This document shows positions 33,468 through 44,389 of a stretch of DNA of 64,000 bases, piece after piece. A program made the translations under genes and the position numbers. Source of the DNA: Plantago ovata (taxonomy: Eukaryota > Streptophyta > Magnoliopsida > Lamiales > Plantaginaceae); the NCBI GenBank assembly GCA_028274465.1, contig CM051457.1:70034496-70098495 (forward strand), read 5' to 3'. Numbering within the stretch: the stretch's first letter is position 1; every line of letters begins with the position of its first letter. The notes beneath the pieces are model-generated. The model did not search any database. It saw only the letters and a list, made by a program, of their open reading frames with translations, and was not told the DNA's origin.

Positions 33468-34158
33468 GCCGCTGCAGTTATGGGGTCTTCCATCCGGTAT
33501 CTCTCTAATAGCCCGTGAACTGTTGAAGGGGAAAGAGCTTTGCTCTTAGAGTCTCCCTCATCTGCGTTCTCTACCCCATGGAACTTACAGTAAGCTGCTC
33601 GGAAACTCAGAGGTTTTCTTCTTCTTTGCCCAATGTCGCCCACATTCTCTACGGTTGATGCTCTCGATGTCTATATGGTGCTCCCTCAATAAGCAGTCGA
33701 GGGGCACCCCAAAGAGGGGCTGGGTGTCCATGTCATTATGTTTTGGAATCAAGTTAGCGATTCGGAACTTCATCACCACTGTCGACTCAAGACTGAATCT
33801 GTTGTGATGAGGCCGCCCCGGTTCCTCCCTGTTCACTCGAACCTTGCAGTCCTTGTGACAAATTTCTGCCGTAATATTGGTTTCAATCCCTTCAGTGGTA
33901 CGTGAATAGACATAAGAGTGCGCACTCCTGGTGGATTCTCGTTCCTCCTTATGGATAAACCGCGGAGTTGTTGCAGAAGTCCGTGGCTTGAGCGCACCTC
34001 TAACGAGATCACTCTCCTTCTCTTGACGACTAGTAGACCCAACATAGAACTCATGGAAAACGTCCTTGTCAAACCCCTTGACATGGTTGTAATCGAACCG
34101 CCTCCAACACCTCATTGTACCCAAACGGAAGTGCTTCTCCCCCTTTGTGGCATGGTTC
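33468..34158 (-). pseudogene. A second ORF, N-terminal and central piece
   Basis: Minus strand: MRCWRRFDYNHVKGFDKDVF, ATTPRFIHKEERESTRSAHS, VVMKFRIANLIPKHNDMDTQ and FGVPLDCLLREHHIDIESIN. This is the same putative plant transposon domain as in B and D. B splits it from its tail at 25091-25308. The intron-like acceptor lies at 34159. Role unknown; it is a fossil with a few breaks including the B insertion. Confidence 0.75.
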
Positions 34159-34698
34159 CTACAAACACCTATTAGTACCTCTTATAACAAAACAGATTTA
34201 TGCATACGCAAATGCAAGAGTGAAATGCACGAGTGATAACAACAACAATCGAACTCCTCAAAACCTCCATGTCTAGTCTAGCTACTTCTAGAACTAAAAA
34301 GCAACATACCAACATATCGAAAACATGTAACATATCACATTAAGCTCTTGCTAGACAACAAATAGCCTTAAATCATAAGGCTCAACTCATACCATAGTAG
34401 CAAAAATTCTAGCATCATAAATCCTCAAACTCATTAATCATGCATTATATCATCATGTCCATCATTATCACATCAGTAAACACAACCTTAAACATGGAAT
34501 GGAAGGAAAAGAAGCATTCCACCTTAAGACATAGACATCTAGTAGCAAAATTCTCGAACCAACAAACCAAGCATAATTGAACATGCAATTGATAGTGAAT
34601 AACGTTTCTAATCACACAAACAATCATCATATAAGCTTAATTGAGGCATAAATCAAAAGAACCCCAAATTTGAAAAACTAGGGTTCATATGAGATTAC
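34159..34698 (-). other. Conserved intron-like segment of A (540 nt)
   Basis: Minus strand: donor CAGATCTGAG/GTAATC, acceptor GTGTTTGTAG/GAACC. The same arrangement is seen in B, D and E. Within it the sense strand carries a degenerate copy of the polypurine-like GGAGTTCGATTGT stretch also found in B near 29716. Confidence 0.65.
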
Positions 34699-35326
34699 CT
34701 CAGATCTGACGAATGAATGAACTAGGAAGAAATTTGTTCGGATGAAAAGAAAGAACACGTAATGGGCTTCGATTGAAGCTAAAGAACACACAATTTGGTG
34801 GAAGATTGAAGGTTTTATGAAAGATTGAAGAAATTTTGATTTTTTGGGATTTTTCGGGGTAAGAAAGTGAAGAAGATGGAGAATTGAGGAAAATGGGGGG
34901 TGACCCCCGTTTTTCTTCTTCCAGAAACTACGGGGCGAGTCGCCCCGTGTGTGGGGCGATCCGCCCCGTGTGGGGCGAATCGCCCCACATGTGGGGCAAA
35001 TCGCCCCCCACGTCCAGAGAGCGCGAAGCTCTCTGGCCATGTGGGGCGATTCGCCCCCCACCTCCAGAGGTGGGGAGACGAATTTTCCGAAAAAAACGCA
35101 GTTTCTTATCCCCGAAAACCATTTCTCTCAAGAAAAACACTCGAAAAAGTTCACTCAAGCATAAACATAAGCACAAACGACACAGAGACGAACAAATTCA
35201 CATAAGAAAAGGAAATTGTTAAAAGTATGAATGCATGCAATAAAGAGGTAAAAAGGCGATAAAAACTCCGGGTTGCCTCCCGGATAGCGCCATCGTTTAT
35301 AGTCTTTGACTCGACTTCTCCTTACT
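34699..35326 (-). other. A leader of the second ORF with GC palindrome array
   Basis: Non-coding. The array at 34931-35075 has at least five GC palindromes of the GTGGGGCG-AAT-CGCCCCAC kind plus CCAGAGAGC-GCGAA-GCTCTCTGG (about 35014-35036). Long open frames on both strands here come from the GC repeats, not from genes. A C/T-rich leader follows on the minus strand up to the donor at 34698. Confidence 0.75.
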
Positions 35327-37476
35327 CTAGTTCTTCTTCTTGAGGGTACTAGACTTCCCCTTCATGGATCTCCTCCTCATACCACGAACCTGTGAATAAG
35401 AATGAACATAGACAGCAAGACCAAAGTAGTTAATGGTGTGAGAAGCATCGAAGTGAATATTTGGATCAGATATGGCTCGCAACACATGTTGCTTGCCATC
35501 CACCTCAATGGTGCAAGTTCTTCGGTATATGTCTATCACGGAGCGTAGTTTGGTCAAGAACGTTCGCCCCAAGAGAACAACATTCCCCATCCCAGGTGTA
35601 GACGCCGGCATAACTACAAAGTTGGTGTACACAGAAGCTTCACCAATCTTAACCAATACGTTCTTCACAACGCCTTCGGATCTCACAAAGGATCCATCCG
35701 CCAATTGCACAATAGCCTTATGCTCAGATAGTTTTCCAAGGCTACTCTTCTCAAACACATTCATTGGGAGAACATTAGAGTAAGATCTCGTATCTAGTGT
35801 GGCACGAACATCTTCAAGTTCACCAATCCCGACCTTAACATTGAAACTTTGAGGGATTGGCTCGGGATCCTCTTGCTCCTCTTCACTCTCATCAGAACCA
35901 AGGTCCTTCTCTTCTTCCTTGGCTAGTGGGGGTTCTTTATCCTTGCAACGCTCACACTTAGCAACCTTCTTGATGGTGATTTCAATAGGAAGATCACCCA
36001 CCAAGGTAATGGACATCGACTTCTCAGTGTTGCTAGGCAATTTCCCTTGCTCCCTACTTGCTCCACGGTCAATCAACTCTTGCAACTTTTGATGGGCATG
36101 CCTAGTGCTCTCCTCCAATCGATCAAGCCTCGCCCTAGTCTTCTCGGAATCTTATTCATAACGTTTAAGAAAACTTTGGGTGTGATCAACCATCTTTTGC
36201 AAGTTCTCCATGAGTAGAGCTGTCTTCGACTTCGGTTGCTCCTTGGGAGCGGGATTTTCGCAGTGATCATTACCATAGTTAAGCCTACTACGGTCTTGGT
36301 TAGGGCCATAAGTTTGGCTAGCCGGTGCATATCCTTGATTGTTCCGGAACCCTCTTCTCCAAAATCCACCTCGAGGATTCCTACCGTCTTGTCCGTAGCT
36401 AGCTTCTTGAGTACCAAATTCCGTAGCAAAGGCTTCCTCTTCGCCTCCTTGAACCCAATTTCCATCATCATATGCAAGCTCCGATCTACACATATGAGCT
36501 CCATCCCCATAGTTCTTGCATATTCGGCAAACCTCGTTTGACATAGCTGTTCCTGCGGAGTTCTTGAGGACTTGTTTCAACTCGTTGGTAAAGCACTCGA
36601 ATCGATCCCCATTACCCCCATACATAGGGGCCTCCTGAGTAGGTGGAGCTTCAGGTCCACGTCTCCTAACCATTGCTCTTGGATCTTTGAATTGCGAACC
36701 CTTAGCAAGCCTTTCGAAAACCGCCCAGATGGCTTCCGCGGTTTCCTCAGAAATATTGCCACGGCATTGGAAATCCACCACTTATTGGTTCTCAAACGTC
36801 AGTCCATTGCAGAAGTGTTGGACAAGATCCGAAAGCTCAAAACCATGGTGAGGGCACTTGTTCATGAGGTCTTGGAACCTCTCAAACGCGGTGTAGATGG
36901 TCTCATCATAGTCTTGTTTGAACCCAGTGATTTGCGCCATAAGCGCGGTAGTCAAGGTGTGAGGGAAGTATTTCTCCATGAAAGATGAAAAAACCTTCTC
37001 CCAAGTGTCCAGCGAGCCCGCCAGTAGAGAACTCCACCATGACTTGGCTCTGTCGCCAAGCCCCACTGCAAAAACCTTCATTCTCAACTCATCCGTTGTT
37101 ATTTCAGCTCCGGGTCGTGGGAGTTGGTTGACGAAATCATCGATATCGTGCAAGTACCCCATCACATCTTCCCTTGCTAAGCCATAGAACCTCGGAAGTT
37201 GTTGGAACGCGTGGTTCTTGATTTCTAGATCTCGAGTTGCAGACGAAAGAACAATCGCCGGTCCCCTCATACGATCCTTGGAGGGTTGAACCCATGCTTT
37301 CAGTGGTCTAGCTTCTGCCATTAAGACGGTTTCCTTAAAACAACTGTGTACAGATTCAGAGAAATCGGTATCCTCTAGTTCACGTCGTCGAAGTAGTCGC
37401 CTTCTTTGGTGGTAGACTCTGTCGATTTCAGCGATTGATTCAGCAAGCGGTGTTCCGCTAGATCGTGTACTTCACA
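35327..37476 (-). pseudogene. gag: A gag and protease
   Basis: Minus strand. Gag core: MAEARPLKAWVQPSKDRMRG, FYGLAREDVMGYLHDIDDFV, MEKYFPHTLTTALMAQITGF and FERFQDLMNKCPHHGFELSD. A cysteine-rich stretch (about 36480-36530) and a coiled coil (about 36050-36200) follow. Then comes the retropepsin region with VRATLDT and VQLADGSFVRSEGVVKNVLV and LLGRTFL (about 35540-35850). No RT follows. It is a fossil with several breaks. Confidence 0.88.
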
Positions 37477-37600
37477 TACACTATCTGTAACAAGCTAGGA
37501 AAGGAGTATCAGAGAGATCAAATAGAAAAAATAAAAACTACTAAAACTAGGAATTGAATGCTGAAAATATATAAAAGATAAAGAGAAAAAAGGAGTATAG

Positions 37601-37618
37601 TCCCCGGCAACGGCGCCA
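37601..37618 (-). promoter_or_regulatory. Primer binding site of A (tRNA-Asp type)
   Basis: The minus strand reads TGGCGCCGTTGCCGGGGA three bases from the LTR; identical to the B site. Confidence 0.9.
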
Positions 37619-37621
37619 ATT

Positions 37622-38796
37622 TGATGAACCGGAATTTGTCAGATTCTAATTAATCAAATAAATTTGTATTTAGCCAAAGGCAATTCACTACTACAACGAA
37701 AACCGTAGTGTAGCAGTAAAATAGTATCGAGTGTCGGTCTCTAAGGACTATAACTAGATTTATCTAATCTAACTTAAAATATAAAATCAACAGACGACTT
37801 AGCACAGGTTTTTCTTATCAAGATAATGGAAGTTAGTGATTGTATGATCATTCAAAGCATAGTGGGTTAATAATCATGCATGAAGTACCCGATCGATTTG
37901 CATAGAGATCTTTGATCATGAATTGTCCAATGTGTTCCGTTATTATTCAACACTACGAAGATAGAGGGCTTAGATAGATCAAATAAATAAAGCAATAACT
38001 CAAAGTCTGATTCGCTTTACCCCCATCAGCATAATTACTAACCCTTCGCTAAGAAATCACATACTATCAACAACAATAGACTTAGCTACTCATAGATGTC
38101 ATGCAATCAACAGAAATCATAGCAAGATTGAATGAAAACATGTTGAAAGATAAATAAACATAAATAGAAAAATCTGAGATACAATGTTACCAAAGGTTGT
38201 CAATCTCCGAAGAATCGCGATCTCACAAGCTCCAAAACGATAAGAAAAAGTATCTCCTAAGCTAAGAATTTCCAGAACAGGGTCTGGAGAATTCCTACCT
38301 AAAACTAATGAGAAAGGTGTGAAAATCGGTCTGAGAAAGTATGAAAAACGGAGAAAACTGAGCAACTATATATAGGGGTTCGGCAGGTGTCGGGCGAATC
38401 GCCTGGTGTGGGGCGAACCGCCCCACATCCCGGGCGAATCGCCCGGGAGTCCCGGTCGGCCAAGGACGCATTTTCGACGCGTTTTTTGATTTCTTTTCCT
38501 TTTCGGAGTCGGTTTTTGCCTGCTAGTGACCTTTTAGCCTTCAAACTCGACCCCTAGACTTCAAATACCATCCGGAATCTTCTAGATACTCCAATAATGT
38601 CCTCGGAACACCGATTCTTTGTTCTCTTCAATATAATTGCCCGGACAACCATTCACCTAAAACCTATAAAATGCAAACTAAAGAGAAACGTGACACTATT
38701 CTAATAAAATGCACTAAAATATAGCTAAATTAACATAGATGATAGCTAAATTGGTGAAAAAAGACTCGAATGAAACTGTAAAATACACGTTCATCA
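37622..38796 (-). repeat. 5' LTR of A (1175 bp)
   Basis: Matches the left A LTR but has three GC palindromes (38388-38450) instead of two. The outer end TTCATCA is followed by the target duplication GTAAA. Confidence 0.93.
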
Positions 38797-38994
38797 GTAA
38801 ACTTACTGAAAGATAACTATCAGCAATGAAGCTTTTGACTCTTATTGGTTTTTGATTATGCAATTTACTTATGCTTACTGTTTAATTAATCAAGTATGCT
38901 TGCATTAATCGACTGATTTATTCAACATCAGAAACCTCTAAAAGGGTAACAATTAATTTAGCCATGGATTGCTAACATCAAAAAGGAGGAAATT
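38797..38994 (+). other. S 3' untranslated stretch and polypurine tract
   Basis: Short non-coding end of S after the A target duplication. It ends in the polypurine tract AAAAAGGAGGAAATT (about 38980-38994) directly before the 3' LTR. Confidence 0.85.
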
Positions 38995-40563
38995 TGTTAG
39001 GAAACTTGTAATTTTGATGAGCAATTAACCATGCTAAATTAAGGAAAGTCCAGTAACTAGTACTCTTAAGGTCCATAGGAATTTAGAATTTTAAGTACAT
39101 TGTAAAAGACGAACGTTTGCTGAAGACTTAGAGTAGGTGCTAGATAGGTTAGTTTTACCGCTTATGATGTATCTTGTTTTCTGAAAAGAAATACAACCTA
39201 TTGAAGCATTTGCTGATGATGTATTTTGTTTACACAAACAAACTATTGAAGCATTTAGAACCGTTCAGAAACTTGAAGAATTCGAAGATCTGAAGACTAG
39301 AAGATTTTTGAAGACTGGTATCTACAAAGGCACATGTTGCTCAGAAAGTGGAAACTTCAGCAACAGCATTGCATAAGTGAAAATCTAAACGACAGAGTAG
39401 GTTGTGCTTGCTGAAACTGAGACTGACCACTTGCTGATGAACATTTGTGACCTCTTGCTCAAAGTACTTGCATTTGCGCTCCAACGTTACTGTTTGAATT
39501 TCATTCAAATGAACATTAAATGCAAAGCATGCACGCGAAGGACATGAAGACTAGAAGACAAATAAAGGACGTTGCTGAAAGTACAAAAGCAAGATAGTGA
39601 CATCTTAAGGAACAAAAGCCTTAGAATTTGAAATTCAAACGGCTCCTTCATTCACTATAAATAGAGGTCATCCGGCAAAGAGTTGAAGTGTGTCAACAAC
39701 GTGATCAAACTCTCACTTGTGCTTAAACTCACATACCCTTCAAACACTCTTTACTGCCATTGATCCGTTCCAAGACTTAAAGCTTGAAAAAGCTACTTGT
39801 GAAGAAGTAGAACATACACGGCTAAGAAATTAGTTAAGTTCTTTCTTTCGAACAAGAACAAGTCTTGACACCAGAAACAATCAAACTTGTTTACTGCAAA
39901 GTATTCAAAGTTTTGTTTCTTAGATTACTTGTTGTAACTGAATAAGTTATAATTAAGTTATCTCATCCCAAGCCTCTCTAACTGAAAATACACCCTTTCA
40001 GGCGTAATATTCAGGGGAAACTTAATCGAGCATAGTGTTGCTGATTAAAATTCCCAAGTTTGTGGAGAACAAGGTTTCGTTCTCTAGTTAGGTTGGAAAC
40101 GAAGCAAGTGTGCTTTGGTTTCTGTTTGAATCGCTCTAGATAGGTGTTGTAAGGAACCTCAAACTTGTCTTAGTGGATTCAGTCCTAGAAAGGACAAAGT
40201 GGATTAGTTGAGAGATTACGCCACACTCAGATACCACTATAAAAGTGTTTGTGTGATTTACTTAATGCATTTAGTTTTCAGCAAAGCATATCTATCTGTA
40301 CACAGTCACTCACTTCACTTGCTGAAACTATCACTTACTGATAAAGCACTTATTGTATCAAAGACTTCCGCTCTCTGATTTTAAGTATCAGCAAAACTAG
40401 TTACTGAGAAGTAACTTGCGCTTGCAGAGAAAGTTAAGTATCAACAAACTCATTACTGAAAAGTAATAAGTACTTGCTGAGAAATTTTTTAAACAACGAA
40501 ATTTTGAAAAGAATATTCACCCCCCCCCCTCTAGTCTTTTCTTGTTGTTTAAAGAGACCAACA
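38995..40563 (+). repeat. 3' LTR of S
   Basis: TGTTAGGAAACTTG to AGAGACCAACA, 1569 bp. It matches the 5' LTR with scattered differences and has one hairpin repeat fewer. TATA box at 39656-39663. It is followed directly by D LTR sequence. Confidence 0.95.
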
Positions 40564-40930
40564 GGGGCGAACCGCCCCACATCCCGGGAGCTCTAGTGGC
40601 GGTGGACGCGTTTTTGGTCTTCTTTTCCTTTTCCGACTCGGATTTTGCCTTCTAGTGACCTTTAAGCCTTGAAACTCGACCCCTAGACCTCAAATCTCGT
40701 CCGGAACCTTCTAGATACATCACAGATGACCACGAAACACCGAATCTTCGTTCTCTTCAACATAATTGCCCCTAAAAACACGTTTTTCACCTAAAACCTG
40801 AAAAATGCAAAGAAAAGGGAAACGTGACACTATTCTAATAAAATGCACTAAAATATAGCTAAATTAACATAGAGGATAGCTAAATAGGTGAAAAAAGACT
40901 CGAATGAAGGTGTAAAATACACATTCATCA
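40564..40930 (-). repeat. Partial 3' LTR of D
   Basis: Matches 47432-47812. It starts inside a GC palindrome (GGGGCG-AAC-CGCCCC) at the S junction and ends ATTCATCA at 40930. Confidence 0.9.
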
Positions 40931-42430
40931 AACTCCCCAAACCGAACCTTTGCTTGTCCTCAAGCAACTAAGCTAGACTCTAATGCAAAAAACCAATGGA
41001 ACACACAAAATGGAGTCTCATGCCAAATGTAATGAACTAATCTATTGAATCTATCAAAAACTTATGAACAATGACCATACATATCATAACATGGATATTG
41101 GTTGAAGAATGCCTCGATTGACTCATACACATTCACATATGCACTACGTTAAACAAGATAGTCTCTCGTAACATTCTCTACCTGGACCTAGTCAGTGACG
41201 ACGTAATGAAACATGTTAAAATGCGAATGGTTGTCCCGTGCCTATGAAACTGAGGACTTACTGTTGTTCACCAAGTTAAGACTTTCCCTCAAAGAGGTCG
41301 AACAAATAATGGCTCTCATCAAACGAAGGAGGGTTCCCTAAAAGTTCACACTCCCCTATTCTACCCATCTCTCAAGCAAAGTCATAAACTTATCACCACT
41401 TCCTGAATGGCAGGACGAGGGTGGTCTAGAACAGATGACACTCAAATAATCAAAAGACAAAAAATTACAACTTCATTACGAACATTACATGAATTGAAAA
41501 ACAAGACAAATACTTTGCTAAACTGCTTTTGTGACTTTCTTTGGACCCTTCTTTGCTTTTTTTAGGTCTCTTTTTTTTTCTTTTTTTTTTCTTTTTCAGT
41601 TTTTTCCTTGTCCTGGAATTTTTTCTCCCTTTGTTTCGATTTTGTATAGCCAGCAGTAGCATAATGAAAAAGAAATTACAATGACTCACAAACGACCTCC
41701 CCAAACCTATTCGAAAGAATAGGTTGAAGAACAAACTTTACGAAAAAGGAAAACAAACTCACAACACTCAAAAATCGAAAAACAAGTCTAATGATAGTGT
41801 AACCCCCTCCCCAAAACTAATCGAAAGAATAGGTTGCAAACAAAGGATCACACAATCTCACACTACCTCCTTCCTAGGCATTTAGCAATCTCAAAGCAAG
41901 GTGAAGACTTGTTGCCTCTTAGGTACATAATTACTCGGAAAACAACCATAAGATTCTAAGATGCATCATCCTATTATAAAGGCCTTCGTGAACCACAGTA
42001 GAGAAAACACCACTAAGTGATGTCGAGACTACCAAGCTTAACTAAGTGCAAACATAAATGTGACAATCCAACCGAGAAAAACCTCAAACAAATTCATAGA
42101 GATGAAACATATGGTTAAAGGTCAAAACTAGTTAATCTACCCAATAAAAAAAGTTCAAAATTTTTGGCAATAAACTCCACATAAAACATGCAAGACTAGA
42201 CTAGAATGAATGTAGTGAATGTATTGTATGCAACTAAATTACTAGGAAAGCGATAAACGTGCAAATGCTAATGCAAACGAATTTCAACAAAATGCAAGGT
42301 ACTATACTCAAAATACCAATGCCAAGCTCCAAACTAACAACAATAGTTCACTTAAATCCCATCCCAATGAAACTAAAGCTAGTCCGTAGAAATAAGAGAA
42401 TGAGGAAATAATAAGTGATACTAGATGTTA
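40931..42430 (-). other. D polypurine tract and 3' non-coding region
   Basis: Polypurine tract at 40931-40947. The hairpin at 41704-41725 is perfect (AACCTATTC/GAATAGGTT); the one near 41814-41835 is decayed. The A/G-rich run at about 41560-41640 again encodes a lysine-rich peptide behind a hydrophobic start (FFFIMLLLA) on the minus strand. No known domain is present. Confidence 0.78.
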
Positions 42431-43346
42431 CCGCGTGGTTTAGCCTCGGTCGGCTGAGTACACAAGATGTAAGGTATTGAGATTGCTCGAGTGCCCTTGT
42501 TGGTGATCATCGGAGCTCGTGGTGGTGGTGGTGGTTCTACTAATAGATCGAATAGGGCCAACTCCTCTATCAGTATTCATGGCATCTTCATTGTCACCAT
42601 CATCATCATTAGAAGAATTGCGTTGTCGAAGAGAAGCCTCAAGATTAGCCGCTGCAGCTATGGGGTTTTCCATCCGGTATCTCTCTAATAGCCCGTGAAT
42701 TGTTGAAGGGGAAAGAGCCGTGATCTTAGAGTCTCCCTCACCAATGTCCTCTACCCCATGGAACTTACAGTAAGCTGTGATGAAACTCGGAAACTCAGAG
42801 GTTTTCTTATTCTTTGCCCAATGTCGCCCACATACTTCACGGTTGATGCTCCCGATGTCTATATGGTGCTCCCTCAATAAGCAGTCGAGGGGCACCCCAA
42901 AGAAGGGCTGGGTGTCCATATCATTATGTTTTGGAATCAAGTTAGCGATACGGAACTTCATCACTACTGTCGACTCAAGACTAAATCTGTTGTGATGAGG
43001 CCGCCCCGGTTGCTTCCTAGTCTCTCGAACCTTGCAGTCCTTGGGGCGGATTTCTGCCGTGATATTGCTTTCAATCCCTTTAGTGGTACGTGAATAGACA
43101 TAAATATGCTCACTCCCGGTGAATTCTCGTTCCACCTTATGGATAAAACGCGAAGTTGTTGCAAAAGTCCATGGCTCGAACACACCTCTAATGAGATCAC
43201 TCTCCTTCTCTTGAAGATTAGTAGACCCAACATAGAACTCATGGAGAACGTCCTTGTCAAACCCTTTGACATGGTTGGAATCGAACCACCTCCAATACCT
43301 CATTGTAGCCAAACGAAAGTGCTCCTCTCTCTTGGTGGTATGGCAC
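42431..43346 (-). pseudogene. D second ORF (putative plant transposon domain), the most complete copy here
   Basis: About 300 residues read openly on the minus strand: RYWRWFDSNHVKGFDKDVLH, a conserved FATTSRFIHKVEREFTGSEH, then MKFRIANLIPKHNDMDTQPF, FGVPLDCLLREHHIDIGSIN, FPSFITAYCKFHGVEDIGEG and an acidic Ser/Asn/Asp tail. The copy shows the full shape of the ORF: one globular domain of roughly 220 residues and a low-complexity tail, no signal peptide and no membrane helix. It resembles the putative plant transposon domain found next to Athila-type gag genes; its role is unknown. It lies directly after an intron-like acceptor at 43347. Confidence 0.75.
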
Positions 43347-43883
43347 CTACAAACATCCATTAGTACCGTGTACAGCAAAAAGCTTCATGCATATGCAAAT
43401 CCAAGAGTGAAACAAGCGAGTAACTCCATCATCACGCCGAATCTTCAAAACACCAAGTCTAATCTAGCTACCATAATGCAACGTATCAACATATCATAAT
43501 ATGTAACATATCTCAACATGCTTCATGCTAGATAACTAGTAACCTCAAATCATAAGATTCATTCAAACCATAGTACTCAAAAATTTCACCAAAAAGTCTC
43601 AAACTCCATCAATCAAGTGTTCTACCAACATGTCTACCTTTATCATACCAATAATCTCATCATATAGCATGGAATGAAAGAGAAGAAGCAATGCAAAATG
43701 AGACATAGACATCAAGTAAGCAAAAATTCCCAATTTATCAAACCAAGCAAAGATGAGCAAGCAATTGGTAATGAAAATTGATTCTAATCACATAAACAAT
43801 CAACCCATACATTGTATAAGCTCAATTGAAGCATAGATCGAGAAACCCCCAAATTTGAAAAATTAGGGTTCATGTGAAGTTAC
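43347..43883 (-). other. Conserved intron-like segment of D (537 nt)
   Basis: Minus strand: donor CAGATCTGGG/GTAACT and acceptor GATGTTTGTAG/GTGCC. Length and ends agree with A, B and E although the interiors differ considerably. Confidence 0.65.
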
Positions 43884-44389
43884 CCCAGATCTGAAGAACA
43901 AATGATCTAGGATGAAAGTTGTTTGGGGGAGAAATCTCGCACTTATACTGTCTGAGAACGGGGGGCGATTCACCCCGTGTGTGGGGCGATTCGCCCCCCA
44001 TCGAGCTCTCTGGCGGTGTGGGGCAAATCGCCCCATATGTGGGGCGAATCGCCCCCCACTGCCGGAGAGCCTGAAGCTCTCTGGCGATGTGGGGCGATTC
44101 GCTAGACGAAGTTTTTGAAAAAAGTTCAGTTTTTATCCCCGAAAACCATTCTCCTCGTAAAAACACTTGAAAAAAAATTCACTCAAACATAAACATAAGC
44201 ACAAAACATCACATAAACGAACAAATTCACATAAAGAAAAGCAAATTGTTCTATGTATGAATGCATGCAATGCAATAAAGCGATAAAAACTCCGGGTTGC
44301 CTCCCGGATAGCGCCATTATTTATAGTCTTTGACTCGACTTCTTCTTACTCTTAGTTCTTCTTTTTAAGGGTAATAGACTTCCCCTTCA
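43884..44389 (-). other. D leader of the second ORF with GC palindrome array
   Basis: Non-coding. Array at 43961-44105 with GGGGCGATTCGCCCC-type units and a CCGGAGAGC-CTGAA-GCTCTCTGG hairpin equivalent to the one in A, one pair now a G-T wobble. Confidence 0.75.

Larger units (their letters stand above)
22474..38796 (-). mobile_element. Element A: Athila-like gag-only (TR-GAG-like) Ty3-type element, nested in S and split by B
   Basis: Minus-strand element with LTRs 22474-23622 and 37622-38796 and a perfect 5-bp target duplication GTAAA (22469-22473 and 38797-38801). Without B it is about 8.16 kb, the same size as B. It has a tRNA-Asp-type primer site, gag and protease, an intron-like leader and a second ORF, but no RT, RNase H or integrase anywhere. 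It would depend on an autonomous relative's enzymes (inference). It is a broken fossil. Confidence 0.92.
1953..40563 (+). mobile_element. Element S: very large Ty1/copia element, SIRE/Maximus-like, carrying nested C1, A and B
   Basis: Two long LTRs in the same orientation (1953-3605 and 38995-40563), an initiator-Met-type primer site next to the left LTR and a polypurine tract next to the right one define the element. Removing C1, A and their target duplications leaves about 15.7 kb. Gene order is gag, protease, integrase, RT, RNase H, as in copia, followed by about 6.7 kb in the envelope position. RT motifs such as YVDDIIFGS and the long downstream region point to the SIRE/Maximus lineage (inference from family knowledge). 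It is a fossil: coding regions carry several breaks and two large insertions. The 5-bp flanks (GCCAT left, GGGGC right) do not match. Confidence 0.9.

Noticed and set aside
34884-35222. Open frames on both strands over the A GC array
   Set aside because: Same cause: low-complexity palindromes. The same places in B and D do not keep a common frame.
1948-40568. A 5-bp target duplication for S
   Set aside because: GCCAT and GGGGC do not match, and shifting the borders by a few bases does not give a match.
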